From: a virus
Virus record (IMG/VR): IMGVR_UViG_3300021425_000060
Location: 1-44,792 of that record
DNA: 44,792 nt
Strand: one strand, 5' to 3'
Below the pieces are notes generated by a model that was not told the origin of the DNA, made no database searches, and saw only the letters and a program-made list of their open reading frames with translations. Each line of letters starts with the position of its first letter. The stretch's first letter is position 1. A program made the translations under genes and the position numbers. Positions 37,350-44,020 of this stretch are shown here, in pieces.

Positions 37350-38000
37350 TTATAAGCCTGTGGAGTCCGCAGTGGTTTGAGAATCAAACCGACGGGTTCC
37401 AGCGTTAAAGTGTGCGTTCAAACGAACGAGAAGCGGAATACCAGCGGCAGTGTAGTCGCTGTTTGCTTCGTCATCCATAATGCCTACGATACGCAGCGGC
37501 AGAGTTGCCGTTACCGCAACGGAAGCTACGTTCAAAGCAGAATCGGACGAACCCGTATTGGTAGAACCAGTACGAGCTGACGTACCTAACGAAGCGTTTG
37601 CGAACACAGTCGCAAGTGCAGTCGAACGGTCAGTCAGAGACGCGTCAGACGCCACTTTAAACAGTTGGTTAGGATTGTCAGCAACGAACGCCTTTACAGG
37701 GAAATTCGTGTCTACGCTGACAGAACCCGATCCGGGCCAGTAGTTAATGAATACAGGTTTTTTCTGTACCGAGTCTTGGTACTCCACACCCATCAGGACA
37801 CCTAGCGCCTGCGTAGTGCCACCATTGGTAGCACCAGCATAGTCGATAACGCCGTCCGCAGTTGGAACAACGATACCGTACTGGAAGATCGCATTGGTGT
37901 TGTTAGAAGCGATTTCGTACTGGGTTACACCAGTAGAGTTGGCACCGCTACCAACAAGCCCGACAGGACGAAGACCATAGGCAGTGCTTGCGTTTGCCAT
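37350..38000 (-). CDS. Capsid-associated structural protein, 216 aa
   Basis: A 216-residue Thr/Ser/Ala-rich beta protein. The start (ANASTAYGLRPVGLVGSGAN) matches a type that precedes the major capsid gene in many marine short-tailed phages and is thought to be a head decoration protein. It has no transmembrane segment and a mostly beta composition (VFINYWPGSGSVSVDTNFP). The 14-base gap to the capsid ATG and strong co-location support a virion role. Not experimentally known to me. Confidence 0.6.
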   Translation of the reverse strand: MANASTAYGLRPVGLVGSGANSTGVTQYEIASNNTNAIFQYGIVVPTADGVIDYAGATNGGTTQALGVLMGVEYQDSVQKKPVFINYWPGSGSVSVDTNFPVKAFVADNPNQLFKVASDASLTDRSTALATVFANASLGTSARTGSTNTGSSDSALNVASVAVTATLPLRIVGIMDDEANSDYTAAGIPLLVRLNAHFNAGTRRFDSQTTADSTGL

Positions 38001-38027
38001 TTTTAGTTTCTCCTATTTGGGCGGCCC

Positions 38028-38513
38028 TTATGTTTTGGGGCCACCGAAGGTTACACGAGATTGACGATCAGGTTTATTGATCGTCATGGTTGAATGTGCA
38101 TTCTCGCGCATCATGTCTGAGTCGACTGCTTGCATCTGGTCCCGATTACGTTGATTAAAGTAGTCGGTTCTTTCTGTAATAGTCTCCACAGGGATCCGTG
38201 CGAGAAGCAGTCCGCCTACTCCAAACACACCTTCATACTTACCTGATTCCACAACGGGAGCTTCAAAATCGGGGTATTCGTCCGCACGGACAAGTTCCCA
38301 ACCTTCACGAAGCTTAGCACTAACGTTTTTCGTATCATCAAAACCACGCGTTTCCGCACGGATCCAACGATGCTTAAAACCGTCAGGCGCAGGTGGTGCG
38401 TCTAACATTGACGGGGGAGCCCAAGGCTTACGAACAGCTTGTTTCTCCCTAGATTGGTTAGCGCGAGAAGCTCGATTGATGGCTGTTCCATCTTGTTTAA
38501 TTTGGTCTGACAT
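38028..38513 (-). CDS. Conserved capsid-module protein, 161 aa
   Basis: A 161-residue protein with KPWAPPSMLDAPPAPDGFKH, RWIRAETRGFDDTKNVSAKL and REGWELVRADEYPDFEAP. This pattern is familiar from marine short-tailed phages, always beside scaffold and capsid genes, with no assigned function. Pro-rich N-terminal segment and an N-terminal basic region suggest partial disorder. It lies 4 bases after the scaffold stop codon and may be a minor capsid or scaffold-associated protein. Confidence 0.6.
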   Translation of the reverse strand: MSDQIKQDGTAINRASRANQSREKQAVRKPWAPPSMLDAPPAPDGFKHRWIRAETRGFDDTKNVSAKLREGWELVRADEYPDFEAPVVESGKYEGVFGVGGLLLARIPVETITERTDYFNQRNRDQMQAVDSDMMRENAHSTMTINKPDRQSRVTFGGPKT

Positions 38514-38517
38514 CTGC

Positions 38518-39378
38518 TTACTCCTTCACGTATTTCGCATATTCTTCTAGCGGCACACCCAGTTTCTTCGCTATTGCGACTTGGCTCGGGGTGAGTCGAA
38601 CCTTTTTCCCACTGCGCCCAGAACTTGTGTTTCTCGACGCACCAACAACCGTCTGAGCGGCTCGTTTGTTAGCGGTCTTTCCACCGATATTGAATTTATC
38701 AGATATGCGGCGGTCGAGTTCATTATAGTAGTCATCGCTCTGCGGGTCAAACCCTTCTTCTTCGACGAGCTTCTTATGTATGCCAAAAGCAGCATATGTC
38801 ATGGCTTCATCTTGGCCAAACCAAGAATTTTTCAGTGCCCAGTCCTCGGCCTTGGGGTCTGGTCGGGTGGGCTGCTGAGCCGGCATGGGCTGCTGTACTT
38901 GTTGCTGCGCGGCAGCTTCTTGCTGCTGCTGATAACGTTCTTGCTGAACTTTTGCTTGTTGAGCGCGGTCCGCTTGAATGGCTAAATTGGTTAGCTTTCG
39001 CTGAGCTTCAACAGTTTTCTTACTGTCTCCAATCTCAATCGAGCGCGCCAAATCTGCTTCGGCACGTTCAATCTCACCCTGTACCCGGGTCGTGTACTCG
39101 TTGACGTAATTAGCGTCCATAGAGTCTACGCGCTGTTTTAGGCTTTGCGCCTCTGTTTGAACAGCTTGAGCGTAACGAATAGCTTCTTGCTCTCGGCGTT
39201 CAGCCTCGCGCATTTTCTTTGTTAAACGGTCAATACGTTTTTGCGTAGAGGTTTCCGCTTTGCGAAAGTTTTCATCCGAACCATCGTCGTCAGAGGCAGC
39301 AGCCTCTACTTCAATTTCCGTATCGGGTTCTTGCTCGCTTTGTGCTAAGTCGAGCTGATCTTCTTCTTGTTCTAGCAT
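38518..39378 (-). CDS. Capsid scaffolding protein candidate, 286 aa
   Basis: A 286-residue, highly charged helical protein. The N-terminal 40 residues are acidic (EQEEDQLDLAQSEQEPDTEI); residues about 45-170 form a coiled coil with many Gln/Glu/Arg (KMREAERREQEAIRYAQAV, QQEAAAQQQVQQPMP). The end (VRLTPSQVAIAKKLGVPLEE) is the C-terminal signature of phage scaffold proteins that touch the capsid. No protease domain is fused. It should assemble the prohead and be released. Located directly between the GroES-like and capsid genes. Confidence 0.7.
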   Translation of the reverse strand: MLEQEEDQLDLAQSEQEPDTEIEVEAAASDDDGSDENFRKAETSTQKRIDRLTKKMREAERREQEAIRYAQAVQTEAQSLKQRVDSMDANYVNEYTTRVQGEIERAEADLARSIEIGDSKKTVEAQRKLTNLAIQADRAQQAKVQQERYQQQQEAAAQQQVQQPMPAQQPTRPDPKAEDWALKNSWFGQDEAMTYAAFGIHKKLVEEEGFDPQSDDYYNELDRRISDKFNIGGKTANKRAAQTVVGASRNTSSGRSGKKVRLTPSQVAIAKKLGVPLEEYAKYVKE

Positions 39379-39387
39379 GTCTCGCCT

Positions 39388-39870
39388 TTATAAATGGTGA
39401 ATGTCTTCAGGGTTTAAAATGGTGGCCAGTATCTCATCATCATTGAGAATACGGACCTCTCCGCCATCAATCTGGAAACGAGATCCAGCATAACGGGCAA
39501 ACATTACCCATTGCTTTTCCTCGCACCACGGACCGGACGGAAACTTTTCTGGATCCTTGTACGCCAAGGGTCCCACTTTTAAAACATAACCTACCTGTGT
39601 AGAAATCTGGCTCTTCTCTTGGACTTCGCTGGGCAAGAAAATGCCTCCCGCAGTCTTAGCTTTGCCTTGGTAAGGTAGGATTAGAATACGCCAGCCTGTA
39701 GGCTCTGGCATTCTTTCAAGAAGACTCGCACCAATCGCATCTGGATCTAGGCGAGGTTTTTCAACGTAAGCGTCGGCAAGACTTGCTTTTTTCTTGTCGT
39801 CACTTTCTTTTTTTATTGCGGCTGCACCTTCGGCAACCGAGGCCAAATCAATCTTGGCTTCTTTAGTCAT
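39388..39870 (-). CDS. GroES-like co-chaperonin, 160 aa
   Basis: A 160-residue protein. The C-terminal 110 residues match the Cpn10 fold: GWRILILPYQGKAKTAGGIF, LPSEVQEKSQISTQVGYVLK, and VMFARYAGSRFQIDGGEVRI. The mobile loop that contacts GroEL is present (KTAGGIFLP). About 50 extra N-terminal residues (Lys/Ser/Ala-rich) are unusual for GroES. As with T4 gp31, the protein likely replaces host GroES to fold the phage capsid protein, which its place in the capsid operon supports. Its ATG is 8 bases inside the end of the small upstream gene. Confidence 0.8.
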   Translation of the reverse strand: MTKEAKIDLASVAEGAAAIKKESDDKKKASLADAYVEKPRLDPDAIGASLLERMPEPTGWRILILPYQGKAKTAGGIFLPSEVQEKSQISTQVGYVLKVGPLAYKDPEKFPSGPWCEEKQWVMFARYAGSRFQIDGGEVRILNDDEILATILNPEDIHHL

Positions 39871-40060
39871 TGGATCGCTCCTGTTTATCTAGCAGGCCCT
39901 TGAGTTCCTGTTCCACGTGATTAAGGCAATCAAGATTGCCCATAAGCTCACGATAATGCTCTATCGACTTTACATTACCATTCTGCATGTAGTCAACGCA
40001 ACCTTGGCGTCGTTCTCGAATAATTCGAAACACCGCCTCGGCAATGTATATTTCATCCAT
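39863..40060 (-). CDS. Conserved helical mini-protein, 65 aa
   Basis: A 65-residue helical protein (DEIYIAEAVFRIIRERRQGC, HYRELMGNLDCLNHVEQELK). I recognise it as a conserved small protein that marine short-tailed phages carry between lysis and capsid genes, without function. It has two cysteines and no hydrophobic segment. It is the first gene after the structured intergenic region at 40061-40136, so it may be led by a promoter there. GAGGA lies ahead of the ATG. Confidence 0.6.
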   Translation of the reverse strand: MDEIYIAEAVFRIIRERRQGCVDYMQNGNVKSIEHYRELMGNLDCLNHVEQELKGLLDKQERSND

Positions 40061-40093
40061 TCAGTCCTCGCATTTAATCGTCAACACGAGGGC

Positions 40094-40123
40094 CCTAGCA
40101 TAACTTGTATAAGATAAGCTAGG
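40094..40123 (-). promoter_or_regulatory. Near-palindromic hairpin between lysis and capsid modules
   Basis: In the 76-base gap before the capsid module a near-perfect palindrome has 13-base arms with two mismatches and a 4-base loop (outer CCTAGC / GCTAGG). No T run follows on the minus strand, so it is not an obvious terminator. A TTGTCC (minus strand) overlaps its upstream arm, which could belong to a promoter. It may be an RNase processing site, an operator or an attenuator. I saw no clear -10 box. Confidence 0.45.
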
Positions 40124-40136
40124 ACAAAATGTGTTT

Positions 40137-40358
40137 TTATGGGACTTCTGGGTTACATAGACGCTCATACGTGTCGTTATGAGCGGCAAGCTCTGTCAAA
40201 AGTGCCCTGTCATTTTCCAACAGCCAGTCAACGGTGTTGGTGCTGTCAAAATAGTAAGGATTGGCTACATCACAATAGCTATCCGTCATTTTTGTCGTTG
40301 CGCACCCACTTAGAAGCCCTGCTGCGCAGACCATTATCGTCCAATGCTTGCACTTCAT
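40137..40358 (-). CDS. Rz1-like outer-membrane spanin (lipoprotein), 73 aa
   Basis: A 73-residue lipoprotein: MKCKHWTIMVCAAGLLSGC ends in the lipobox LLSGC (Cys19). The mature part is short and lacks further hydrophobic segments. It overlaps the gene at 40279-40530 in another frame by 80 bases; the overlap and order (amidase, Rz, Rz1-like) is the classic spanin arrangement. As the outer-membrane subunit it would help fuse inner and outer membranes in the last lysis step. The mature part is not Pro-rich as lambda Rz1 is, so this is a structural analogy. Confidence 0.65.
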   Translation of the reverse strand: MKCKHWTIMVCAAGLLSGCATTKMTDSYCDVANPYYFDSTNTVDWLLENDRALLTELAAHNDTYERLCNPEVP

Positions 40359-40530
40359 CTTTAATGTCCCGTGAAATTTTTATTTGGTCGAGCCTACGTT
40401 TTGTTTCCTCGGCTTCGGCTCGTTCTAAGGCGGACTTAATGCCCGCATTACGCCAGCCTAAAAGCCCTAAAAGCAAACCTACGGCAAGAATGCCGTAGAT
40501 TTTAAATCGAATAGGGATAAGGCCCAGCAT
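40279..40530 (-). CDS. Rz-like inner-membrane spanin, 83 aa
   Basis: An 83-residue protein with a single N-terminal membrane segment (IYGILAVGLLLGLLGW, about residues 12-27) and a coiled-coil periplasmic part (ALERAEAEETKRRLDQIKIS). This is the topology of an i-spanin. The outer-membrane lipoprotein gene begins inside its 3' end. It abuts the amidase gene directly (stop at 40531). It is shorter than lambda Rz (153), so the coiled coil may be just long enough for a small complex. Confidence 0.65.
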   Translation of the reverse strand: MLGLIPIRFKIYGILAVGLLLGLLGWRNAGIKSALERAEAEETKRRLDQIKISRDIKDEVQALDDNGLRSRASKWVRNDKNDG

Positions 40531-41193
40531 CTATCTTACACCTTCAGCCCATTTAGCAAGACGCTCCCGCATTACCCAAATGCTGAAGAGAACCCCCAGA
40601 CCAACAAATCCGAGAACTATGTACTGTGCTGTGCCGTCTAGCATAGTTAAAGCACTGGCCGCGGCTCCCGCCTTTGTACCAATGTCCATAGCGCTGGCCT
40701 GCATGGTCTTAGACTGAACCGGAGACTTACGCTGTGGCGCAACCGCTGCTGCGGGCTCGCTCTTTAACCAAGAGCTAACCTTAAATCCCGGACAAGCTTT
40801 GGCGTTAGTGAGGTCATTATGACCAACAACGTTAGTAATAGTGGGATGTTCTGCCTTTAAACGACCTATTAACTCTCTGAGTGCAAAGCCCTGCTCTGGA
40901 GTAAAGTTTTTGGAAAAAGGATCAAAGCTTCCGCTTCCGTGTCCCCCCACGAGTGAGATCCCAATACTTCTGGAATTATACCCTTTCGCATGAGCCCCAG
41001 TGGCCTCAACTGGGCGTCCTTCTGCTATCTCACCTTTGCGTGAAATGCAAAAATGATAACCGATGTCTGACCACCCATTACCCTCTACGTGCCACCTCCT
41101 ACACTCTGCGACCTGCTCTTCAAAGCTGTTATTTTCCATCCATTCGGGACGAGTAGCAAAACAATGTACTACGATTGTATCAATTTTACGCAT
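40531..41193 (-). CDS. N-acetylmuramoyl-L-alanine amidase with C-terminal TM
   Basis: A 220-residue endolysin of the T7 lysozyme/amidase_2 family, cutting the bond between muramic acid and L-alanine in peptidoglycan. Metal ligands His10 (TIVVHCF), the later His of VGHNDL and the Cys of KACPGF match T7 lysozyme, as does the catalytic Lys in NAKAC and the Tyr in GYHFCI. After residue 150 a linker leads to a C-terminal transmembrane segment (YIVLGFVGLGVLFSIWV) and a basic end (RERLAKWAEGVR). The ATG at 41193 has TAGGAG ahead. No secretion signal is seen, so export depends on a holin or on the membrane anchor. Confidence 0.9.
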   Translation of the reverse strand: MRKIDTIVVHCFATRPEWMENNSFEEQVAECRRWHVEGNGWSDIGYHFCISRKGEIAEGRPVEATGAHAKGYNSRSIGISLVGGHGSGSFDPFSKNFTPEQGFALRELIGRLKAEHPTITNVVGHNDLTNAKACPGFKVSSWLKSEPAAAVAPQRKSPVQSKTMQASAMDIGTKAGAAASALTMLDGTAQYIVLGFVGLGVLFSIWVMRERLAKWAEGVR

Positions 41194-41203
41194 AGTAAAA
41201 CTC

Positions 41204-41497
41204 CTATCTGTTAATGAGCTTATCCTCAAGATAACGGATTGTGGCATGAGCCTCGGCTAACTGAGCCTTAACTTCAGCCATTTCAATGAGAAGTCGCTCA
41301 ACTTTCTCACGAAGATCTTTATTTTCGTCATGTAGGGTTTCCACTTGATCTTCCAAATTTTCCCTAAATGCTACTCTTTCTGCTTTTTCATTCTTCTTAG
41401 TTTCTGCTGAAAGCTCTGCCCTCATCCGAAACCAGCTCCAAAGACCCGCGGATCCCGCCAGACCAATCAGAGCAACTGCAATAGATGTCCAGTCCAT
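41204..41497 (-). CDS. TM plus coiled-coil membrane protein, 97 aa
   Basis: A 97-residue protein. The ATG at 41497 is preferred over an upstream GTG because AGGTGG lies just ahead. A membrane helix (SIAVALIGLAGSAGLWSWF) is followed by a long coiled coil (RENLEDQVETLHDENKDLRE, ERLLIEMAEVKAQLAEAHAT). This topology could be a second spanin-like protein or a pinholin-associated regulator. It lies between the two-TM protein and the amidase, so lysis is the likely context. Confidence 0.6.
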   Translation of the reverse strand: MDWTSIAVALIGLAGSAGLWSWFRMRAELSAETKKNEKAERVAFRENLEDQVETLHDENKDLREKVERLLIEMAEVKAQLAEAHATIRYLEDKLINR

Positions 41498-41499
41498 AC

Positions 41500-41802
41500 T
41501 TACCACCTAGTCGAGTTCGTGAATCCAAAATAAGCTGCTACAATAGCAGCTATGCTCACATAGTAAATATTAGACATGCTGGCGAGCAAAGTTCCCGCAT
41601 CTTTTAGTCCTAAATACTCCGTGAGAATTACTCCTAAAGGAAAAACCAATATACCCATAAGAGAAAACCACGCCATACGCCGCTGAGAGTCGCGTTTCGA
41701 ATCGGAATCCAACATTTTACGGCGAAGGTCTTCGAGCATAATCTCGCGCTCTTCTGGATCAATTTGCCCATTTCGGTTAAGATCATATTCTTCGGTAGAC
41801 AT
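41500..41802 (-). CDS. Holin-like protein with EF-hand, 100 aa
   Basis: A 100-residue protein with an N-terminal calcium-binding-like loop (DLNRNGQIDPEEREIMLEDL) and two membrane helices (MAWFSLMGILVFPLGVILTEY; MSNIYYVSIAAIVAAYFGF). The order, size and N-terminal charge fit a class II holin, and the same arrangement is common in marine phages. It would permeabilise the inner membrane at a set time so that the amidase can reach the wall. The EF-hand may make timing sensitive to calcium, an inference. It is close to the amidase gene. Confidence 0.6.
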   Translation of the reverse strand: MSTEEYDLNRNGQIDPEEREIMLEDLRRKMLDSDSKRDSQRRMAWFSLMGILVFPLGVILTEYLGLKDAGTLLASMSNIYYVSIAAIVAAYFGFTNSTRW

Positions 41803-41806
41803 TTTA

Positions 41807-42232
41807 TTATCTTAGCGGATTAGTGGATAGCTCGTCAAAAGCTTTCCACAAATCGTTTACCTCTGTGTTTAAAGTATTAAGCTGACCGTCTAAATTATCT
41901 GTAATTGTAGTTGAGCGATCAATCCGGCTGCGCATGTCCAACAGCGTGCCTTGTTGCTCTAAAATCGTGGTCATCTGGGTCTGGATCTGTGTCAAAGAAG
42001 AGGATAAGCCTCGGACATCATTATCCGCGATTGCCTGCTCTAAAGTCTGGATCCGACTGTCTAGCTCAAGCAACGGCTGAACAGACTCTTCCACGTCGTT
42101 AAAACGTGAAATAGCATCATAGCCAAAGTAGATTGCACCGCTGATTGTGCTAAACAGAGGTACAACCGCGGCCAACGCCCAACCTGACAGGTTAAACCCT
42201 GCGATTTTTATTGAAGTGCCGCTGTCAGCCAT
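41807..42232 (-). CDS. TM plus coiled-coil protein, 141 aa
   Basis: A 141-residue protein with an N-terminal hydrophobic segment (SGWALAAVVPLFSTISGAIY) and a long helical coiled part (RIQTLEQAIADNDVRG, LTQIQTQMTTILEQQGTLL, LNTEVNDLWKAF). It is a single-pass membrane protein with the coiled part either in the cytoplasm or periplasm. Similar proteins occur in this place in marine phage genomes, of unknown function. It may work with the two-TM holin candidate. Confidence 0.55.
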   Translation of the reverse strand: MADSGTSIKIAGFNLSGWALAAVVPLFSTISGAIYFGYDAISRFNDVEESVQPLLELDSRIQTLEQAIADNDVRGLSSSLTQIQTQMTTILEQQGTLLDMRSRIDRSTTITDNLDGQLNTLNTEVNDLWKAFDELSTNPLR

Positions 42233-42233
42233 T

Positions 42234-43004
42234 TTATCTTAGATAGGGGTTATGCCCGACGCTGGACCATATATCCATTGGCGTCAAAGTTTCATCGGTG
42301 AAATAGTTGTGGAAACTAATCCAAGTCGAAGACGCATCGAACTCCAACAATAGCTTATCAATATCTTGTGCGTAACTAACCGCGGTGTAGCTGGCCACGG
42401 CCATGTTATTTGCAGCCGCGAAATTATCAATGGTCTCGGTAATATTCGTATTATTGGCTGCCGATAAGAAGGCGCCCGCCTGCTGAGCATAGTCCTCTAC
42501 TGCATCTAACGAATTATTGAAGTTGTCAACATCCGCTTGAGCGATGGTCATATCTGTGGTTTCGAGCGCAGCCTGAGCTTGTAGCTTCTCGTCAGTTGTC
42601 TCTGCGGTGGACGCGATTTCAGCTACCGCGGATACTTCGGCTAAAACGGCAGTGGCTTCTACCAGGTCGTCAATAGCCAAACTCATGTTGTCTAAAGCGG
42701 TTGCAGCCTCATCTTCGAACACGTCCTTAGCTTTGAAATATTCGGCATCCAAAACGGCCTGATACGCCGCGTTGTAATTTTCGACCATAACATCAGTAAT
42801 GTGCGCGGTCGCAACCGTGCCATCCGAAACAATAGAGCCGCCACTGGCCCTAAGACTGATCTCTTGTGCTATACTGTTGGCTAGGGTCAGTTTGTTATTG
42901 ATCTGATTCGCTTGCCACGTCAGGTCTTGCATCGTCGACTCCGCGAAGACTGGTGCGGAAACGCTCACTAATAGGGACGTTGCTAGTAGCTTCTTCGATT
43001 TCAT
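42234..43004 (-). CDS. Secreted helical protein, 256 aa
   Basis: A 256-residue protein. The start (KSKKLLATSLLVSVSAPVFA, residues 2-21) is a clear signal peptide cut at VFA-E. The mature part is almost all helix (LDNMSLAIDDLVEATAVLAE, TTDEKLQAQAALETTDMTIA) with a more polar end (WISFHNYFTDETLTPMDIWS). It is exported to the periplasm and may be virion- or envelope-associated. The ATG at 43004 has AGGAG nearby. Its first 110 bases overlap the end of the previous gene. Confidence 0.6.
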   Translation of the reverse strand: MKSKKLLATSLLVSVSAPVFAESTMQDLTWQANQINNKLTLANSIAQEISLRASGGSIVSDGTVATAHITDVMVENYNAAYQAVLDAEYFKAKDVFEDEAATALDNMSLAIDDLVEATAVLAEVSAVAEIASTAETTDEKLQAQAALETTDMTIAQADVDNFNNSLDAVEDYAQQAGAFLSAANNTNITETIDNFAAANNMAVASYTAVSYAQDIDKLLLEFDASSTWISFHNYFTDETLTPMDIWSSVGHNPYLR

Positions 43005-43590
43005 CTAGGTCATCTCCTATTTGCAAGAATGCGTTCCAAAACGCCTGATCTGCATAATAACCTACCACAAAAACCCCCGGATTTCCACGCATCATTTCAA
43101 AAGCGGGCCTTCCAGTTAATAACTCATTTTTATTTACATCAAAAATAGGACAGGGCGTTGACGCCAATGCCATCGCTTTAAACACCTGTGGTGACGAACA
43201 CATCACAGAAATGCCTGAAATCTGTAAACCCAAGCCCCCTACTTGTTGTGGGGCTCCCAAAAGCCGCGCATTTTTACGCCTATTGCACTCGTCGTCCTGG
43301 GTAGCGCTACCTTCGGCAATGCCAAATAAGCTAACCTGCATTCCACTGCTGTTAGGAATTAGACACGAATCGTTTCCCCCGCCTCCCATAACAGTTGGAG
43401 CCATAGCCGTAGGGACGGGATTTGATAGCGCGCCAGGAGCCCCGGAATTGTAGTTATTCGTCGTCGAGTCGGTATTATTGTTGGAGTTAGACGTGCTATC
43501 ATCACCGATATTGGTGACGTTATTTAAATCGCCGGTTACGTCTTGTGCAAAAGCTCCAGACGCAAATAATATCAGTACCAGGCGCCACAT
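42895..43590 (-). CDS. Secreted protein with Asn/Ser/Thr-rich N-part, 231 aa
   Basis: A 231-residue protein with a signal peptide (WRLVLILFASGAFA-QD), a low-complexity Asn/Ser/Thr segment (TNIGDDSTSNSNNNTDSTTN), and a Cys-containing core (GGGGNDSCLIPNSSGM, DDECNRRKNARLLG, ISVMCSSPQVFKAM, ASTPCPIFD). The core type is common in marine phages, next to a lipoprotein gene. It should be in the periplasm with disulfides. The end is acidic and overlaps the next gene by 110 bases. Function is unknown. Confidence 0.6.
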   Translation of the reverse strand: MWRLVLILFASGAFAQDVTGDLNNVTNIGDDSTSNSNNNTDSTTNNYNSGAPGALSNPVPTAMAPTVMGGGGNDSCLIPNSSGMQVSLFGIAEGSATQDDECNRRKNARLLGAPQQVGGLGLQISGISVMCSSPQVFKAMALASTPCPIFDVNKNELLTGRPAFEMMRGNPGVFVVGYYADQAFWNAFLQIGDDLDEIEEATSNVPISERFRTSLRGVDDARPDVASESDQ

Positions 43591-43811
43591 GTGTCAATAA
43601 GTGGTCTAAGTGAAGGGTCCATGCACATCAACTTAGTTGCCGCCTCGTCGTCGCCAATATACCGCAACGTCTGAGCATCAAGGTTACGTTGACATCTATT
43701 GTTACCCTGCGGGCAAGCCGAAGGATACGAAATAAAATCCGGCATGTGAAATTGCGTAGACTCACACCCGGCAACCAATAGTGCCAGGGCTCCCACCAAC
43801 CCTGCGCGCAT
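43572..43811 (-). CDS. Lipoprotein, 79 aa
   Basis: A 79-residue lipoprotein: RAGLVGALALLVAGCESTQF carries the lipobox LVAGC (Cys16). The mature part has the motif SACPQGNNRCQRNLDAQTLR and a later CMDPSLRPL, i.e. paired cysteines, and ends in GAWY. The pattern is common beside the secreted gene downstream in marine phage genomes. Being anchored in the outer or inner membrane, it may act with that protein on the envelope. Its stop lies 19 bases inside the start of the secreted gene. Confidence 0.6.
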   Translation of the reverse strand: MRAGLVGALALLVAGCESTQFHMPDFISYPSACPQGNNRCQRNLDAQTLRYIGDDEAATKLMCMDPSLRPLIDTCGAWY

Positions 43812-43814
43812 AAC

Positions 43815-44015
43815 TTAGTAGCCTACGTGCATTGTGCCTTTAATAGCAGCACCCGTTCCACGAGTTTTTACCTTACGTGGCTTGTCACCCGCCATAGGAG
43901 CAGGAGCAGTCTTTCCGTAAGGAACGCGGCCTTGTCCTTTGACATCCGCATATTCAACAGCTTTAGGAGCTTTACCTGGCGCTGCGCCGTTCACTTTTAC
44001 TGTACGGTTTTTCAT
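43815..44015 (-). CDS. Small basic protein, 66 aa
   Basis: A 66-residue basic, Gly/Ala/Lys-rich protein (MKNRTVKVNGAAPGKAPKA, then RKVKTRGTGAAIKGTMHVG). The closing TRGTGAAIKGT is similar to the C-terminal pattern of small proteins between portal and lysis genes in marine phages. No cysteine or hydrophobic segment. It may be a minor capsid or packaging-associated protein. It lies between portal and lipoprotein genes. Confidence 0.55.
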   Translation of the reverse strand: MKNRTVKVNGAAPGKAPKAVEYADVKGQGRVPYGKTAPAPMAGDKPRKVKTRGTGAAIKGTMHVGY

Positions 44016-44020
44016 GGTTT

